64,000 nucleotides of DNA from DASQEH01 sp963765725 (GTDB lineage: Bacteria; Actinomycetota; Actinomycetes; Propionibacteriales; Nocardioidaceae): the NCBI GenBank assembly GCA_963765725.1, contig CAVXXI010000001.1, positions 620,001 through 684,000 of the forward strand, read 5' to 3'. The position numbers were made by a program, and so were the translations under genes. Shown in pieces: positions 18,097 through 27,412 of this stretch (within the stretch, counting starts at the first letter, position 1; each line of letters opens with the position of its first letter). The notes under the pieces are model-generated. The model was not told where the DNA came from and searched no databases. It worked only from the letters and a program-made list of their open reading frames with translations.

Positions 18097-18582
18097 ATGC
18101 CGTCCGCCGAACGAGCATCACGGCCGGGCGACGCGCCATGGGCCGCCGCCGGCTGGATGTGCCTGCTCGTGCTGGGGACCGCCGTGGCCTGGGCACTGTG
18201 TCTCCCGGTGCAGTCGTCGGACGTGTGGAGCACGCCGTCGGCTGGCACCGCGTTCCACGTCGAGTGGTTCCTGGCTACCGCGGTGCTTGCCGTGCCGATC
18301 TGGCACACCACACGCTCCAGCTGGATGCTCGGGATGCCGGGGGTGCTGATCACCTGCCTGCAGGTGGTGTGCATCGCCGACGAGGGTGCCCGGAGGCTTC
18401 AGCAAGCCGGAGTCGTGACCGCGGTGACCGACCTGCTGTACATCACCGCAGTGCTGTACGCCGTGCTGTTCGTGTCCGTCGGCGTCAGCGGGATGCTGCG
18501 CAACCTCGCCGACCGCAGGGTCGCCAAGCTCGTCGCGCAGCTGGCCGCCCTCGACGAGGCACCGAAGAAGCATCAGCGCTGA
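18097..18582 (+). CDS. Hypothetical membrane protein
   Basis: This 161-residue protein has about four predicted membrane segments: WMCLLVLGTAVAWALCLPV, FLATAVLAVPIW, LGMPGVLITCLQVVCIA and LLYITAVLYAVLFVSVGVSG. A short basic cytoplasmic tail ending KKHQR follows. GAGAGGA precedes the ATG. I recognise no family. It is convergent with the Pcm-like gene 10 nt away. The preceding 142-nt gap holds nothing recognised. Confidence 0.65.
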   Translation: MPSAERASRPGDAPWAAAGWMCLLVLGTAVAWALCLPVQSSDVWSTPSAGTAFHVEWFLATAVLAVPIWHTTRSSWMLGMPGVLITCLQVVCIADEGARRLQQAGVVTAVTDLLYITAVLYAVLFVSVGVSGMLRNLADRRVAKLVAQLAALDEAPKKHQR

Positions 18583-18592
18583 ACCGCCGACC

Positions 18593-19174
18593 TCATCGGT
18601 CCCACAGCAGCGGCACGAACGCGTAGCGCCCGACTCGGTGGATGCGGACGGCCCCGCCGTCGCTGACGTCCACCACCGCGAGTCGCCCGGCCACGGGAAC
18701 CACCATCCGGCCCCCGCGCGCGAGCTGGTCGACCAGAGGCCCGGGGACCGTGCGCGCCTCCGCAGAGACGAGGATCTTGTCGAACGGCGCCGCTGACGGC
18801 AGCCCCAGGACGCCCGGCTCGGCGGGCGCCACGAAGGCCCAGTCGAAGCCGCATGCGAGGACCGCCTGCTGCGCGGCCGCGGCCAGGTCGGGGAGCAGCT
18901 CGACGCCGCTGACACTGCCGGACGGCCCGACCAGATGGGCGAGCAGTGCACAGGTCCACCCGGAGCCGCTGCCGACGTCCAGTACCCGCTCGCCCGGACG
19001 TACGTCGAGGAGCGTCAGCATGTTGCGGACCGTCGTCGGCTGGGAGTTGGTCTGGCCGTGCCCGATCGGGATCGGCCGGTCCTCGTCGACGTGGCTGCGC
19101 TCCGCGCACGGTACGAACCCGGCGCGCGGCACCGCCGCGAACGCCGCCGCGACTCGGTCCTCGGCCTCGCCCAT
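18593..19174 (-). CDS. pcm: Protein-L-isoaspartate O-methyltransferase-like protein
   Basis: The 193-residue SAM-dependent methyltransferase has the Pcm-type N-terminus (RAGFVP, then PIPIGHGQTNSQPTTV) and motif I VLDVGSGSGWTCALLA. The C-terminal strand GGRMVVPVAG also matches. Pcm repairs isoaspartyl residues by methylating them. At 193 residues it is at the short end for the family, and motif I has W where many have Y, so a related small methyltransferase is possible. It is divergent from an O-methyltransferase gene across 65 nt. Confidence 0.8.
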   Translation of the reverse strand: MGEAEDRVAAAFAAVPRAGFVPCAERSHVDEDRPIPIGHGQTNSQPTTVRNMLTLLDVRPGERVLDVGSGSGWTCALLAHLVGPSGSVSGVELLPDLAAAAQQAVLACGFDWAFVAPAEPGVLGLPSAAPFDKILVSAEARTVPGPLVDQLARGGRMVVPVAGRLAVVDVSDGGAVRIHRVGRYAFVPLLWDR

Positions 19175-19239
19175 CGCTTCCGAACCAAGTCCGCTCCGCC
19201 GCCGATGTCAACCCCGCGCGCCGCGGCTAGGGTGACCCG

Positions 19240-19902
19240 ATGTCCAACACGACGATCGGCCTCACCGACGAGCTCCACGCCTACGTGCTCGACGTCGGCG
19301 TCCGCGAACCCGACGTACTGCGGAGGCTGCGCGAGGAGACCGAGGCGCTCCCGCAACACGACATGCAGATCGCGCCCGAGCAGGGTGCCTTCATGGCCAT
19401 GCTGGTGACCCTGATGGGCGCCCGGCGCTGCATCGAGGTCGGCACCTTCACCGGCTACTCGTCGACGGCTGTCGCGTTGGCACTCCCGGCCGACGGTCGG
19501 CTGCTGTGCTGCGACGTCTCGACCGAGTGGACCGACGTCGCCCGCAGGTACTGGGCGGAGGCCGGCGTGGCGGAAAAGGTGGAGCTGAGGATCGGGCCGG
19601 GCGTCGGGACTCTCGACGCGCTGATCGCGGCCGGGGAGCAGGACGGCTTCGACTTCGCCTTCGTCGATGCCGACAAGCCCGGGTACGGCGCCTACTACGA
19701 GCGCCTGCTGGAGCTGGTCCGGCCCGGCGGCGTGATCGCGTTCGACAACGTGCTCTACGGCGGTGAGGTGATCGAGTCGGAGTCGGACGACGACGGCCTG
19801 AAGGCGATCCAGGACCTCAACCGCAGGCTCGCCACCGACGACCGCGTCGACATCTCCATGCTCCCCATCGCCGACGGCCTCACGCTCGCCCGCCGGCGCT
19901 GA
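19240..19902 (+). CDS. Class I SAM-dependent O-methyltransferase (family 3, catechol-OMT-like)
   Basis: The 220-residue protein shows the O-methyltransferase 3 pattern: an N-terminal lid segment, then RRCIEVGTFTGYSSTAVALAL (motif I), FDFAFVDADKPGYGAYYE with the metal-binding Asp, and GGVIAFDNVLYGGEV with the second metal Asp-Asn. Members methylate catechol-type hydroxyls on small molecules. The substrate is unknown. It is convergent with the ligase gene and not obviously part of an operon. Confidence 0.9.
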   Translation: MSNTTIGLTDELHAYVLDVGVREPDVLRRLREETEALPQHDMQIAPEQGAFMAMLVTLMGARRCIEVGTFTGYSSTAVALALPADGRLLCCDVSTEWTDVARRYWAEAGVAEKVELRIGPGVGTLDALIAAGEQDGFDFAFVDADKPGYGAYYERLLELVRPGGVIAFDNVLYGGEVIESESDDDGLKAIQDLNRRLATDDRVDISMLPIADGLTLARRR

Positions 19903-19927
19903 CGTCGCCTGCGCTGACGGCCCCGGT

Positions 19928-20932
19928 TCAGCGGCGGCGGCGCGGCGCACGCGGGCTCGCTGCCCGAGGCGCCTCGCGTACCACCTCGCGTGCGGACTTG
20001 TCGGTGCGCAGACCCATGAAACGCGGATGACGCAACTGGCCATCTCGCGTCCACTCCGTGAAGCGCACCTCCGCGACCAGCTCCGGCGAGACCCAGTGCA
20101 CGCCGATGCGCCAGGCGGCTCCGGTCGGCAGCGACGTCTGCTCGTAGGGCGTGTCCGGCCGCGACAGCGTGCGCAGCTCTCGGCCGAGCGAGGCCAGCAG
20201 GGCCTGATCGAAGCCGGTGCCGACCTTCCCCGCGTACACGAGCGCCCCGCTGTCGTCGAAGTAGCCCAGGAGCAACGAGCCGAAGTGCTGCCGCGCCCCT
20301 TGCGGGTCGGTCCACCCGCCCACGACGAACTCCTGCCCCTGCTCGCACTTGAACTTGAGCCAGTCCGGAGTCCGCCCGGACCGGTAGGGCGCGTCGGCGC
20401 GCTTCGCGATCAGGCCCTCCCAGCCCTGCTCGCAGGCGTAGCGGTAGTACGCCTCGCCGTCGGCCAGCACGTGGTCGGTGAAGCGGAGCGGTTCCTGCCA
20501 GTCGAAGAGCTCGTGCAGCAGGTCCTTGCGAGCAGTCAGCGGCAGCCCACGCGTGCTCTGACCGTCGAGGTGGAGGACGTCGAAGAGGTAGTAGACGACC
20601 TCCACCGCACTCCGGCGGGCCTTGTCCGCATTGGCCACGTGCATCCGCGGCTGCAGCGCGGCGAAGCTCGTGCGCTCCCCGTCGAACGCCACGACCTCTC
20701 CGTCGACGACGAAGTCGGGCGTGTGCTGTGCCCGCAGCGCCTCGGCGATCTCGGGAAAGCTCGCGCCGGCATCGGCCCCGCTGCGGCTGCGCAGCCGTAC
20801 TCTGTCGCCGCCGCGCTCGGCGAGGATGCGCATCCCGTCGAGCTTGCGCTCGAAGAGCCAGCCGGGCCGTGAGAAGCGCTCGTCGGTAAGGGTCGCGAGA
20901 GCCGGCCCGGGGACGCTCTGGAGTTTCTCCAC
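19928..20932 (-). CDS. ligD: ATP-dependent DNA ligase, LigD ligase module as a stand-alone protein
   Basis: The 334-residue ligase has the nucleotidyltransferase motif ERKLDGMR with adenylated Lys30, motif IV EGLIAKR, motif V DWLKFKC, and a C-terminal OB fold (EFVVGGWTDPQG, VYAGKVGTGF, WVSPELVAEVRF). This matches the ligase part of the NHEJ protein LigD. The polymerase part is a separate gene at 61058-62134. GTG at 20932 is preceded by GTAGGA. It is divergent from the acyl-CoA dehydrogenase gene across 63 nt. No Ku gene is in the window. Confidence 0.9.
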   Translation of the reverse strand: MEKLQSVPGPALATLTDERFSRPGWLFERKLDGMRILAERGGDRVRLRSRSGADAGASFPEIAEALRAQHTPDFVVDGEVVAFDGERTSFAALQPRMHVANADKARRSAVEVVYYLFDVLHLDGQSTRGLPLTARKDLLHELFDWQEPLRFTDHVLADGEAYYRYACEQGWEGLIAKRADAPYRSGRTPDWLKFKCEQGQEFVVGGWTDPQGARQHFGSLLLGYFDDSGALVYAGKVGTGFDQALLASLGRELRTLSRPDTPYEQTSLPTGAAWRIGVHWVSPELVAEVRFTEWTRDGQLRHPRFMGLRTDKSAREVVREAPRAASPRAPRRRR

Positions 20933-20995
20933 CTCGTATTCCTACCGGCTACCAGCGAGTAACATGGACACACCCGGACCTGCGAAAGAGGCGTC

Positions 20996-22945
20996 GTGAG
21001 TATCGATGTGGAAGAACCCGCGGCACAGCCGACAGATGTGAGCGAGAAGAAGGCACGCGAGGTCGCCGAAGCAGCCCGCGAGACCGAGTGGACCCGGCCG
21101 AGCTTCGCGAAAGGGATCTACCTCGGCTCCTTCGACCTGTCGCTCATCCATCCCTACCCGCGCGCAGCCGCCGAGGACGCCGCCCGGGGCGAGGACTTCC
21201 TGGCCCGCCTGCGGGAGTACTGCGAGACCCTCGACGGCGCCCGGATCGAGCGTGACGCGCAGATCCCCGACGAGTACCTGGCCGGTCTCGCCGAGCTCGG
21301 TGTGTTCGGGATGAAGATCCCCGAGGCGTTCGGGGGCCTCGGCCTCACCATGTCGTACTACGGCCAGGCGCTCATGCTCATCGGGTCGGTCCACCCGAGC
21401 ATGGGTGCGCTGCGTGTCCGCGCACCAGTCGATCGGCGTCCCGGAGCCCGTCAAGATGTTCGGCACCCAAGAGCAGAAGGAGAGGTTCCTGCCGCGCTGC
21501 GCGGCCGGCGCGATCACCGCGTTCCTGCTCACGGAGCCCGACGTCGGGTCCGACCCCGCCCGGCTGGCGACGACGGCGACGCCCACCGAGGACGGATCGG
21601 CGTACGTCATCGACGGCGTCAAGCTGTGGACGACCAACGGGGTCATCGCCGAGCTCCTCGTCGTGATGGCGACGGTGCCGAAGCGCGAGGGGCAGCGTGG
21701 CGGCATCTCGGCCTTCGTCGTCGAGGCCGACGCTCCGGGAGTCACGGTGGAGCACCGCAACGCATTCATGGGGCTGAAGGGCCTCGAGAACGGCGTCACG
21801 CGCCTGCACCAGGTCCGCGTCCCCGTCGAGAACCGGCTGGGACGCGAGGGCCAGGGCCTCAAGATCGCTCTGACGACGCTCAACCAAGGACGGCTGTCGA
21901 TCCCGGCCCTCTGCACCGCTGCGGGTAAGTGGTGTTTGAAGATCGCCCGAGAGTGGTCTGCGGAGCGGGTGCAGTGGGGGCGCCAGGTCGGCCGGCACGA
22001 GGCCGTCGCGACCAAGCTGTCGTTCATGGCCGCCACGACATTCGCGCTCGAGTCGGTCCTCGACCTGTCCTCGCAGCTCGCCGACGCCGGCGCCAACGAC
22101 ATCCGGATCGAGGCCGCACTCGCCAAGCTGTGGTCCAGCGAGATGTCCTGCCTGATCGCCGACGAGCTCGTCCAGATCCGCGGCGGACGCGGCTTCGAGA
22201 CGGCCGACTCACTGGCCGCTCGCGGCGAGCGGGCGGTGCCGGCCGAGCAGGTCCTCCGCGACCTGCGGATCAACCGCATCTTCGAGGGGTCGTCGGAGAT
22301 CATGCGGCTGCTCATCGCGCGGGAGGCGGTCGACGCGCACCTGTCGGCCGCCGGTGACCTTGCGGTCCAGGACGCCGACCTCGGGCAGAAGGCACAGGGC
22401 AGCGGTGAAGGCGAGCGGCTTCTACGCCGGCTGGCTGCCGAAGCTCGTCGTCGGCAAGGGCACGGTGCCGACGTCGTACGACGAGTTCGGCTCGCTGGCC
22501 CGGCACCTGCGCTACGTCGAGCGCTCGTCGCGCAAGCTCGCGCGCCAGACGTTCTACGCGATGAGCCGCTGGCAGGCGAAGCTGGAGTACCGGCAGGCGT
22601 TCCTGGGGCGCATCGTCGACATCGGCGCAGAGCTGTTCGCCATGGCGGCGGCCTGTACCCGCGCGGAGATGATCAGAGCCGAGGACCCAGCCCGGGGCAC
22701 GGCGGCCTACGAGCTGGCAGAGACGTTCTGCGCCCAGTCCCGCGCTGCGCGTCGAGGCGCTGTTCGAGCGGCTCTGGCACAACACCGACGCCAAGGACCG
22801 CCATCTGGCGTCCAACGTGCTCGGCGGCGAGTACACCTGGCTCGAGGCCGGGGTCCTCGACCAGTCCGAGGGCACCGGGCCCTGGATCTCGTCGTGGTCG
22901 CAGGGAGAGACGTCGCGGCCCAACGTCGCGCGACGGTACCGCTGA
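20996..22945 (+). pseudogene. Acyl-CoA dehydrogenase (about 650-residue type), three frameshifts as sequenced
   Basis: Acyl-CoA dehydrogenases introduce a 2,3-double bond in beta-oxidation. The N-terminal helices and LGVFGMKIPEAFGGLGLTM are in the first frame. VSAHQSIGVPEPVKMFG, TEPDVGSDPA, the FAD/substrate region and RIFEGSSEIMR are in the second; KASGFYAGWLPKLV is in the third. A C-terminal extension (LFERLWHNTDAKDRH) follows a last break. The breaks are near 21412, 22400 (GGG for GG) and 22744, each one extra base, and the pieces are colinear. The intact enzyme, with the long C-terminal extension of FadE-like actinobacterial members, is therefore likely. It starts with GTG 20996 after GAAAGAGG. 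Confidence 0.88.
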
Positions 22946-23090
22946 GGCCCGTACCTCGGCGTACGTCGTCGAGGCCGGCCCACCCCTGTTTTCGTCATCG
23001 TCCGTAACCTCTGCCACCGGGCGCCGTTGTAGCGGTCTGAGTCGGCCTTATCGGCCGAAGATCGAGGCGACGTCTACGGAGGGCACCACG

Positions 23091-23765
23091 ATGCTTGTTC
23101 GAATCGCGGCGACAGCGGCCGCTGTGCTGCTGGCAGGGTCCATGACGACTGCACCGGCCGGTGCGAAGGCCCCGCCGCTGTGCGCGGGGCAGCCAGCCAC
23201 CCGTATCGGGACCGGCGGGGCCGATGTGATCCACGGGACCGCCGGCCGCGACGTGATCGTCGGACGCGGCGGCAACGACACCATCTATGGGATGGGCGGC
23301 GACGACGTGCTGTGCGGCGAGGCGGGCAACGACCGCGTCATCGGTGGGCCGGGCGCCGACCACCTCGCGGGGGACGAGGGCGACGACTACGTCCGCGGCG
23401 GTCCGGGCCGAGACGTCATCCGCGGGGGCATCGGGAACGACGTCCTGCGTGGCCGCAACAACGCGGACCGCATCAGCGGTGGCCAGGGCGACGACACCCT
23501 CGGCGGTGGCAACGGTGCCGACAGGCTCGGCGGCGGTGCGGGGAACGACTCGATCAACGGGTACAACGGCGCCGACTCGATCCTGGGCTTCACCGGCAAC
23601 GACACGCTGGTGGGCGGGCTCGGGACCGACCGCCTCCACGGTGGCGTCGGGCGGGACAACCTCGACGGTGTCGACCACGCTCCTGGAGACCTGCTCAACG
23701 GTGGTCCGGGCACCGCCGACGTGTGCGCCGGTGACCGTGGCGATGTCAAGAAGGGCTGCCCCTGA
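23091..23765 (+). CDS. Secreted calcium-binding RTX-repeat protein
   Basis: The 224-residue protein has a Sec signal peptide (MLVRIAATAAAVLLAGS, then APAGAKA). After it comes an array of about fifteen RTX nonapeptides of the GGxGxDxI/L type, for example GRGGNDTIYGMGGDDVL. These fold into a calcium-binding beta roll after export. No catalytic domain is attached, so it is a bare RTX repeat protein. GGAGGG precedes ATG 23091. A single frame runs in from the dehydrogenase, but the RBS and signal peptide mark this start. It ends with a DVCAGDRGDVKKGCP cap carrying two cysteines, common in actinobacterial members. Confidence 0.88.
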   Translation: MLVRIAATAAAVLLAGSMTTAPAGAKAPPLCAGQPATRIGTGGADVIHGTAGRDVIVGRGGNDTIYGMGGDDVLCGEAGNDRVIGGPGADHLAGDEGDDYVRGGPGRDVIRGGIGNDVLRGRNNADRISGGQGDDTLGGGNGADRLGGGAGNDSINGYNGADSILGFTGNDTLVGGLGTDRLHGGVGRDNLDGVDHAPGDLLNGGPGTADVCAGDRGDVKKGCP

Positions 23766-24034
23766 TCCCCTGCACCGCGTCGCCGTTGGTTTGACGGCCG
23801 CGCGGCACGAGTCCACCAGCCGGGACCGCGTGTCTCGACCGGTGATGCCACCTGGGGGTTGTGCGCCGCACGCAAGACGAGTAGACAGGTGCTACGCCTT
23901 CGACACGAAGTGCGCGATGGACGAATTCGGGGCTTCTGCACGGTGACGAGCTCACCGCATCAGCGGGTGACGGGGCTGGTGGGACCCCCCGGCCGGCCGT
24001 CAGGACCGATTCGTCACACGTCCCCGGTCCGCTC

Positions 24035-24071
24035 GTAGGGTCCCTCGAGCTCATACCTCGAGGGGCCCTAC
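24035..24071 (+). promoter_or_regulatory. Strong 15-bp hairpin just upstream of the alpha/beta hydrolase gene
   Basis: GTAGGGTCCCTCGAG (24035-24049) pairs with CTCGAGGGGCCCTAC (24057-24071) around a 7-nt loop; the only non-Watson-Crick pair is a G-U wobble. It lies 38 nt before the next start codon. It may terminate transcription from the RTX gene (no U-tract) or act in the hydrolase leader. Apart from this, 23766-24109 holds nothing I recognise. Confidence 0.6.
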
Positions 24072-24109
24072 CCATGCCGGAGTGAAAACCCAGACCGAAG
24101 GGGGCGTCG

Positions 24110-25003
24110 TTGTCCGAAGATCGGTGGCTGACCGTCACGACCGCTGACTCCCGGGCTCTCGAGGTCCTCGTCGAGGGACCTTCCGACGGGTTCCCGCTCG
24201 TGTACCACGCCGGCACGCCGTCGGGTGCCGTCCCCTTCCCCCGGCTGATGCAGGCAGCGGCCGCAAGTGGCCTGCGTACTGTCACGTACTCCCGGCCCGG
24301 CTACGGCACGTCGACGCCGCAACCTGGCCGCACGGTGGGCGATGTGGCAGCCGACGTGGTGGCGGTCCTCGCCGCGCTCGGCCTCGAGCAGTTCGTCACC
24401 TTAGGCTGGTCCGGTGGGGGACCCCACGCTCTCGCCTGCGCCGCGCTGCTGCCAGAGGCGTGCCGTGGTGCCGCCACCCTGGCCGGCGCCGGGCCGTACG
24501 CCGACCCGGGCGTGGCCGACTGGCTCGACGGCATGGGAGCCGACAACGTGACGGAGTTCGGCGCCGCAGTCGAGGGGGAGCAGGCGCTCACCGACTACCT
24601 GACCCAGGAGTGCGAGCGCCTGGCGCACGTGACGGGCGACCAGATCGCCGACGCGTTGGGTGATCTCGTGCCGGACGTCGACAGGCGTGCGCTCACCGGC
24701 GACCTCGCGGACTACGTCGCCGAGAGCTGCCGGCGCGCGGTGCTGCAGGGCGTCGCCGGCTGGCGCGACGACGACCTCGCCTTCGTGCGGCCGTGGGGCT
24801 TTTCTCTCGACATGATCACCGTCCCGGTCTCGGTCTGGCAGGGACGCCTGGACAAGATGGTCCCCTTCGCCCACGGCTCGTGGCTGGCGGCGAACGTGGC
24901 GGGAGCGCGCGCGCACCTGTACGACGACGAGGGCCACCTGTCCCTCGCGGCCCAGCTCGACCGCATCGTCGCCGATCTCGCCGATATCGCCGGGCTCACC
25001 TGA
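24110..25003 (+). CDS. Alpha/beta-fold hydrolase
   Basis: The 297-residue hydrolase has the nucleophile elbow GWSGGGPHALACAAL, an acid in WQGRLDKMVPF and His in YDDEGHLSL, a complete Ser-Asp-His triad. No signal peptide is visible. The start is TTG at 24110 following AAGGGGGCG; no ATG fits the conserved N-terminus. It sits between a strong upstream hairpin and a bidirectional terminator, so it is probably monocistronic. The substrate is unknown. Confidence 0.85.
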   Translation: MSEDRWLTVTTADSRALEVLVEGPSDGFPLVYHAGTPSGAVPFPRLMQAAAASGLRTVTYSRPGYGTSTPQPGRTVGDVAADVVAVLAALGLEQFVTLGWSGGGPHALACAALLPEACRGAATLAGAGPYADPGVADWLDGMGADNVTEFGAAVEGEQALTDYLTQECERLAHVTGDQIADALGDLVPDVDRRALTGDLADYVAESCRRAVLQGVAGWRDDDLAFVRPWGFSLDMITVPVSVWQGRLDKMVPFAHGSWLAANVAGARAHLYDDEGHLSLAAQLDRIVADLADIAGLT

Positions 25004-25047
25004 GCCGAGCCGCGACTGCACCTACTGCTGCAGGAGCAGGAGGCGAC

Positions 25048-25100
25048 GTCCGGCCCTCGAACCCTGGCTTGGAGGCGACTGAATCCGAGGGCCGGACTTT
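25048..25100. terminator. Bidirectional terminator between convergent genes
   Basis: GTCCGGCCCTCG (25048-25059) and CGAGGGCCGGAC (25086-25097) are perfect 12-bp inverted arms with a 26-nt loop, followed by TTT. It separates the plus-strand hydrolase from the minus-strand peptidase. Confidence 0.7.
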
Positions 25101-25193
25101 ACCCCTCACGAGGTCTTCGGCACGGACTCCGATCCGGATTGGATTCCTCCCCGACCCGACGCGTCCCCGCCCGGATCGCTGCTCGTTTCCTTT

Positions 25194-27371
25194 TCAGGAC
25201 TCGGGGTGGAGTCCCACCCGGTCCAGCGCCCACGCGGCGATCTCCGCCTCGTAGCGCAGGTGAGCGAACCGTCCGGACGGTCCGACGTGCGCACCTGCCC
25301 CCAGCTCGACGCGGAAGACACATCGGGCGGACCACTCCGGGTCGGTGTAGCGGAGAGCGGCGACCCACTTGGCGGGCTCGGACACCATCACTCGCGGGTC
25401 GTGCACCGCCCCGGTCACCAGCAGGCTCGGGCGCCGACCGGCGGGCGGCAGGTTGTCGTACGGCGAGTACGCGAGCATCCAGGCATAGTCCGCCTCCCGT
25501 CGGGGGTCGCCCCACTCGTCCCATTCGTTCACCGTGAGCGGGACCGTAGGGTCGAGCATCGTGGTGACGACGTCGACGAACGGCACCTCCGCGATCACAC
25601 CCGCCCACCGGTCCGGAGCCTGGCTGAACACGGCCCCCTGGAGCAGGCCGCCCGCGGACAGGCCGCGGGTGACGATGCGCGCCCCGTCGACGAGTCCGTC
25701 AGCGAGCCCCTCGGCCACGGCCAGATGGTCGGAGAAGGTGTTCTGCTTGTGCTCGAGGCGTCCGTCGAGCCACCAGCGGCGACCACCCTCGCCGCCACCG
25801 CGGACGTGGGCGTGGGCGTACACCACGCCTCGGTCGAGCAGGCTGAAGAGGGCCGGGTCGAACTCCGGCTCGAAGCATGCCTCGTAGGCGCCATAGCCGT
25901 ACAGCAGGCAGGGAGCGGTGCCGTCGAGCGCGACATCGGCCCTGCGCACCAGCGTGACGGGCACCTCCACTCGGCGTCCCTCTCCGCCGTCGCCGACACC
26001 GGCCGGGGAAGGCAGCATCACCGACTCGCTGACGTACGCGTCCGGGTCGTAGTTGGGCGTCTCGCGGCGCAGCAGCAGCCGGCGCTCGGCCGTGTCGAGG
26101 TCGACGGCGTACCAGCTGGGCGGGGCGGTATGCGACTGCTCGAGCACCTGGACGCTCCGCGTCTGGTACAGCTCGTTGGAGTCGAGCTCCAGCGTGCCGT
26201 GGGGCACTCCGGCCGTGATGTCGCGCCCGGGCAACTCGGGGACACCCGTCTCCGTCAGCCGGTAGGCCCTCGCCATCAGCCTGCCGTCACGGCGGAGCGT
26301 GGTCACGAGATGCTCGGCGAATGCGGTCACGGAGTACAGCCGCTCGTCGGCGTCCTCCGCCACCACCTCCGTCCAGTTCGCACGCCCGGGCTCGTCGAGG
26401 GGCGCGACCATCAGCCGGAACTCCTCGGCGCCGTCGTCGGTCACGATGAAGAGGCGGTCGCCGGCCGGCGTGCGGGCGTGCTCGCACCGGTACTCGACGC
26501 CCGGTCTGCGCGGCTCGACGCAGCGCGGAGCCGACTCGGGGGCGTTCGCGTCGACGAGCCACACCTCGCTCGTGTCGCGGCTCACGGTGGCGATCTCGAT
26601 GACGTCGCCCGAGCGGCTGGTGCGAACCTCCACGTCGTAGCGCGCGTCGGGCTCGGCGAACACGCAGACGTCGGAGGCGGTCGCCGTGCCCAGCCGGTGC
26701 CTCCAGACCTGGTACGGCCGGTAGGCGGCATCGTGCACCGTGTAGAAGAACGTGCCGGAGTCGGCGCTCCACGCTCCGCTGTAGTAGCTGCGCGCGACCG
26801 CGTCGGCCAGGTCGACGCCGGTCTCCGCGTCCCGGAAGCGCAGCTCGAACACCTCTTCGCCGGTGGTGTCCACCGAGTAGGCCAGCAACCGCTCGTCCGG
26901 GCTCACCAGGGCCAGGCCGACCTGGACGTACGTCGAGTCCCCCTTCAGCTGCGCCGGATCGAGCAGCACGTGCGCATCGGCCGACTCACCGTGACGATCC
27001 TCGCCCTCCACATAACTGCGGCGACACAATTGGGCGTACTCACTTCCAGATGGGGTCGAGGTGTAGTAGGAGTAGTGCACGCGTCGGTAACTGACGGACC
27101 AGTCAGTAGCCGGCACCCGAGACGCCATCTCCTCCGAGAGCGTCCTGACCTGGGATTGCAGATGCCGCGTGGCCGCGTCGTAGTAGGACCGCTCCTCTTC
27201 GAGGTACGCCGTCACTGCCGGGTCGGCCGTGTCCCTGAGCCAGGCGTAGGGGTCGGATCGGGTGTCGCCGTGCAGCTCGCGGACCAGGTCGTGCCGCGCC
27301 GCGGTCGGCGGGACGGGAGCGGAGATCTCGGGGCGTGGTGGCGCTTGGTCGGTGGTCACGGCGCTCAACAT
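25194..27371 (-). CDS. S9 family prolyl oligopeptidase (oligopeptidase B-like)
   Basis: The 725-residue serine peptidase has an N-terminal beta-propeller domain (it begins DPYAWLRDTADPAVTAYL) and a C-terminal catalytic domain. The catalytic domain carries GLSAGGLLQGAVFSQAP (nucleophile Ser), an Asp in TGAVHDPRV, and His in GAGAHVGPSGR. These enzymes cut short peptides, oligopeptidase B after basic residues. There is no signal peptide, so it is cytosolic. ATG at 27371 is used; GTG at VTTDQAP is an alternative. It is divergent from the peptide-type ABC importer, whose imported peptides it could degrade. Confidence 0.9.
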   Translation of the reverse strand: MLSAVTTDQAPPRPEISAPVPPTAARHDLVRELHGDTRSDPYAWLRDTADPAVTAYLEEERSYYDAATRHLQSQVRTLSEEMASRVPATDWSVSYRRVHYSYYTSTPSGSEYAQLCRRSYVEGEDRHGESADAHVLLDPAQLKGDSTYVQVGLALVSPDERLLAYSVDTTGEEVFELRFRDAETGVDLADAVARSYYSGAWSADSGTFFYTVHDAAYRPYQVWRHRLGTATASDVCVFAEPDARYDVEVRTSRSGDVIEIATVSRDTSEVWLVDANAPESAPRCVEPRRPGVEYRCEHARTPAGDRLFIVTDDGAEEFRLMVAPLDEPGRANWTEVVAEDADERLYSVTAFAEHLVTTLRRDGRLMARAYRLTETGVPELPGRDITAGVPHGTLELDSNELYQTRSVQVLEQSHTAPPSWYAVDLDTAERRLLLRRETPNYDPDAYVSESVMLPSPAGVGDGGEGRRVEVPVTLVRRADVALDGTAPCLLYGYGAYEACFEPEFDPALFSLLDRGVVYAHAHVRGGGEGGRRWWLDGRLEHKQNTFSDHLAVAEGLADGLVDGARIVTRGLSAGGLLQGAVFSQAPDRWAGVIAEVPFVDVVTTMLDPTVPLTVNEWDEWGDPRREADYAWMLAYSPYDNLPPAGRRPSLLVTGAVHDPRVMVSEPAKWVAALRYTDPEWSARCVFRVELGAGAHVGPSGRFAHLRYEAEIAAWALDRVGLHPES
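27088..27109. promoter_or_regulatory. Possible second TetR operator inside the peptidase coding region
   Basis: ACTGAC (27090-27095) and GTCAGT (27102-27107) are spaced by 6 nt, the same half-sites and spacing as the palindrome at 33344-33363. It lies about 300 nt upstream of the ABC importer. It is within coding sequence, so coincidence is possible. Confidence 0.3.
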
Positions 27372-27412
27372 ACTCGCGGCGACCGCGACGGCCGCAGAAG
27401 TGAGGTAGGACG

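Noticed and set aside
23048..23816. Antisense frames over the RTX gene
   Set aside because: They mirror the RTX repeats as Val/Ala-rich periodic peptides without start signals.
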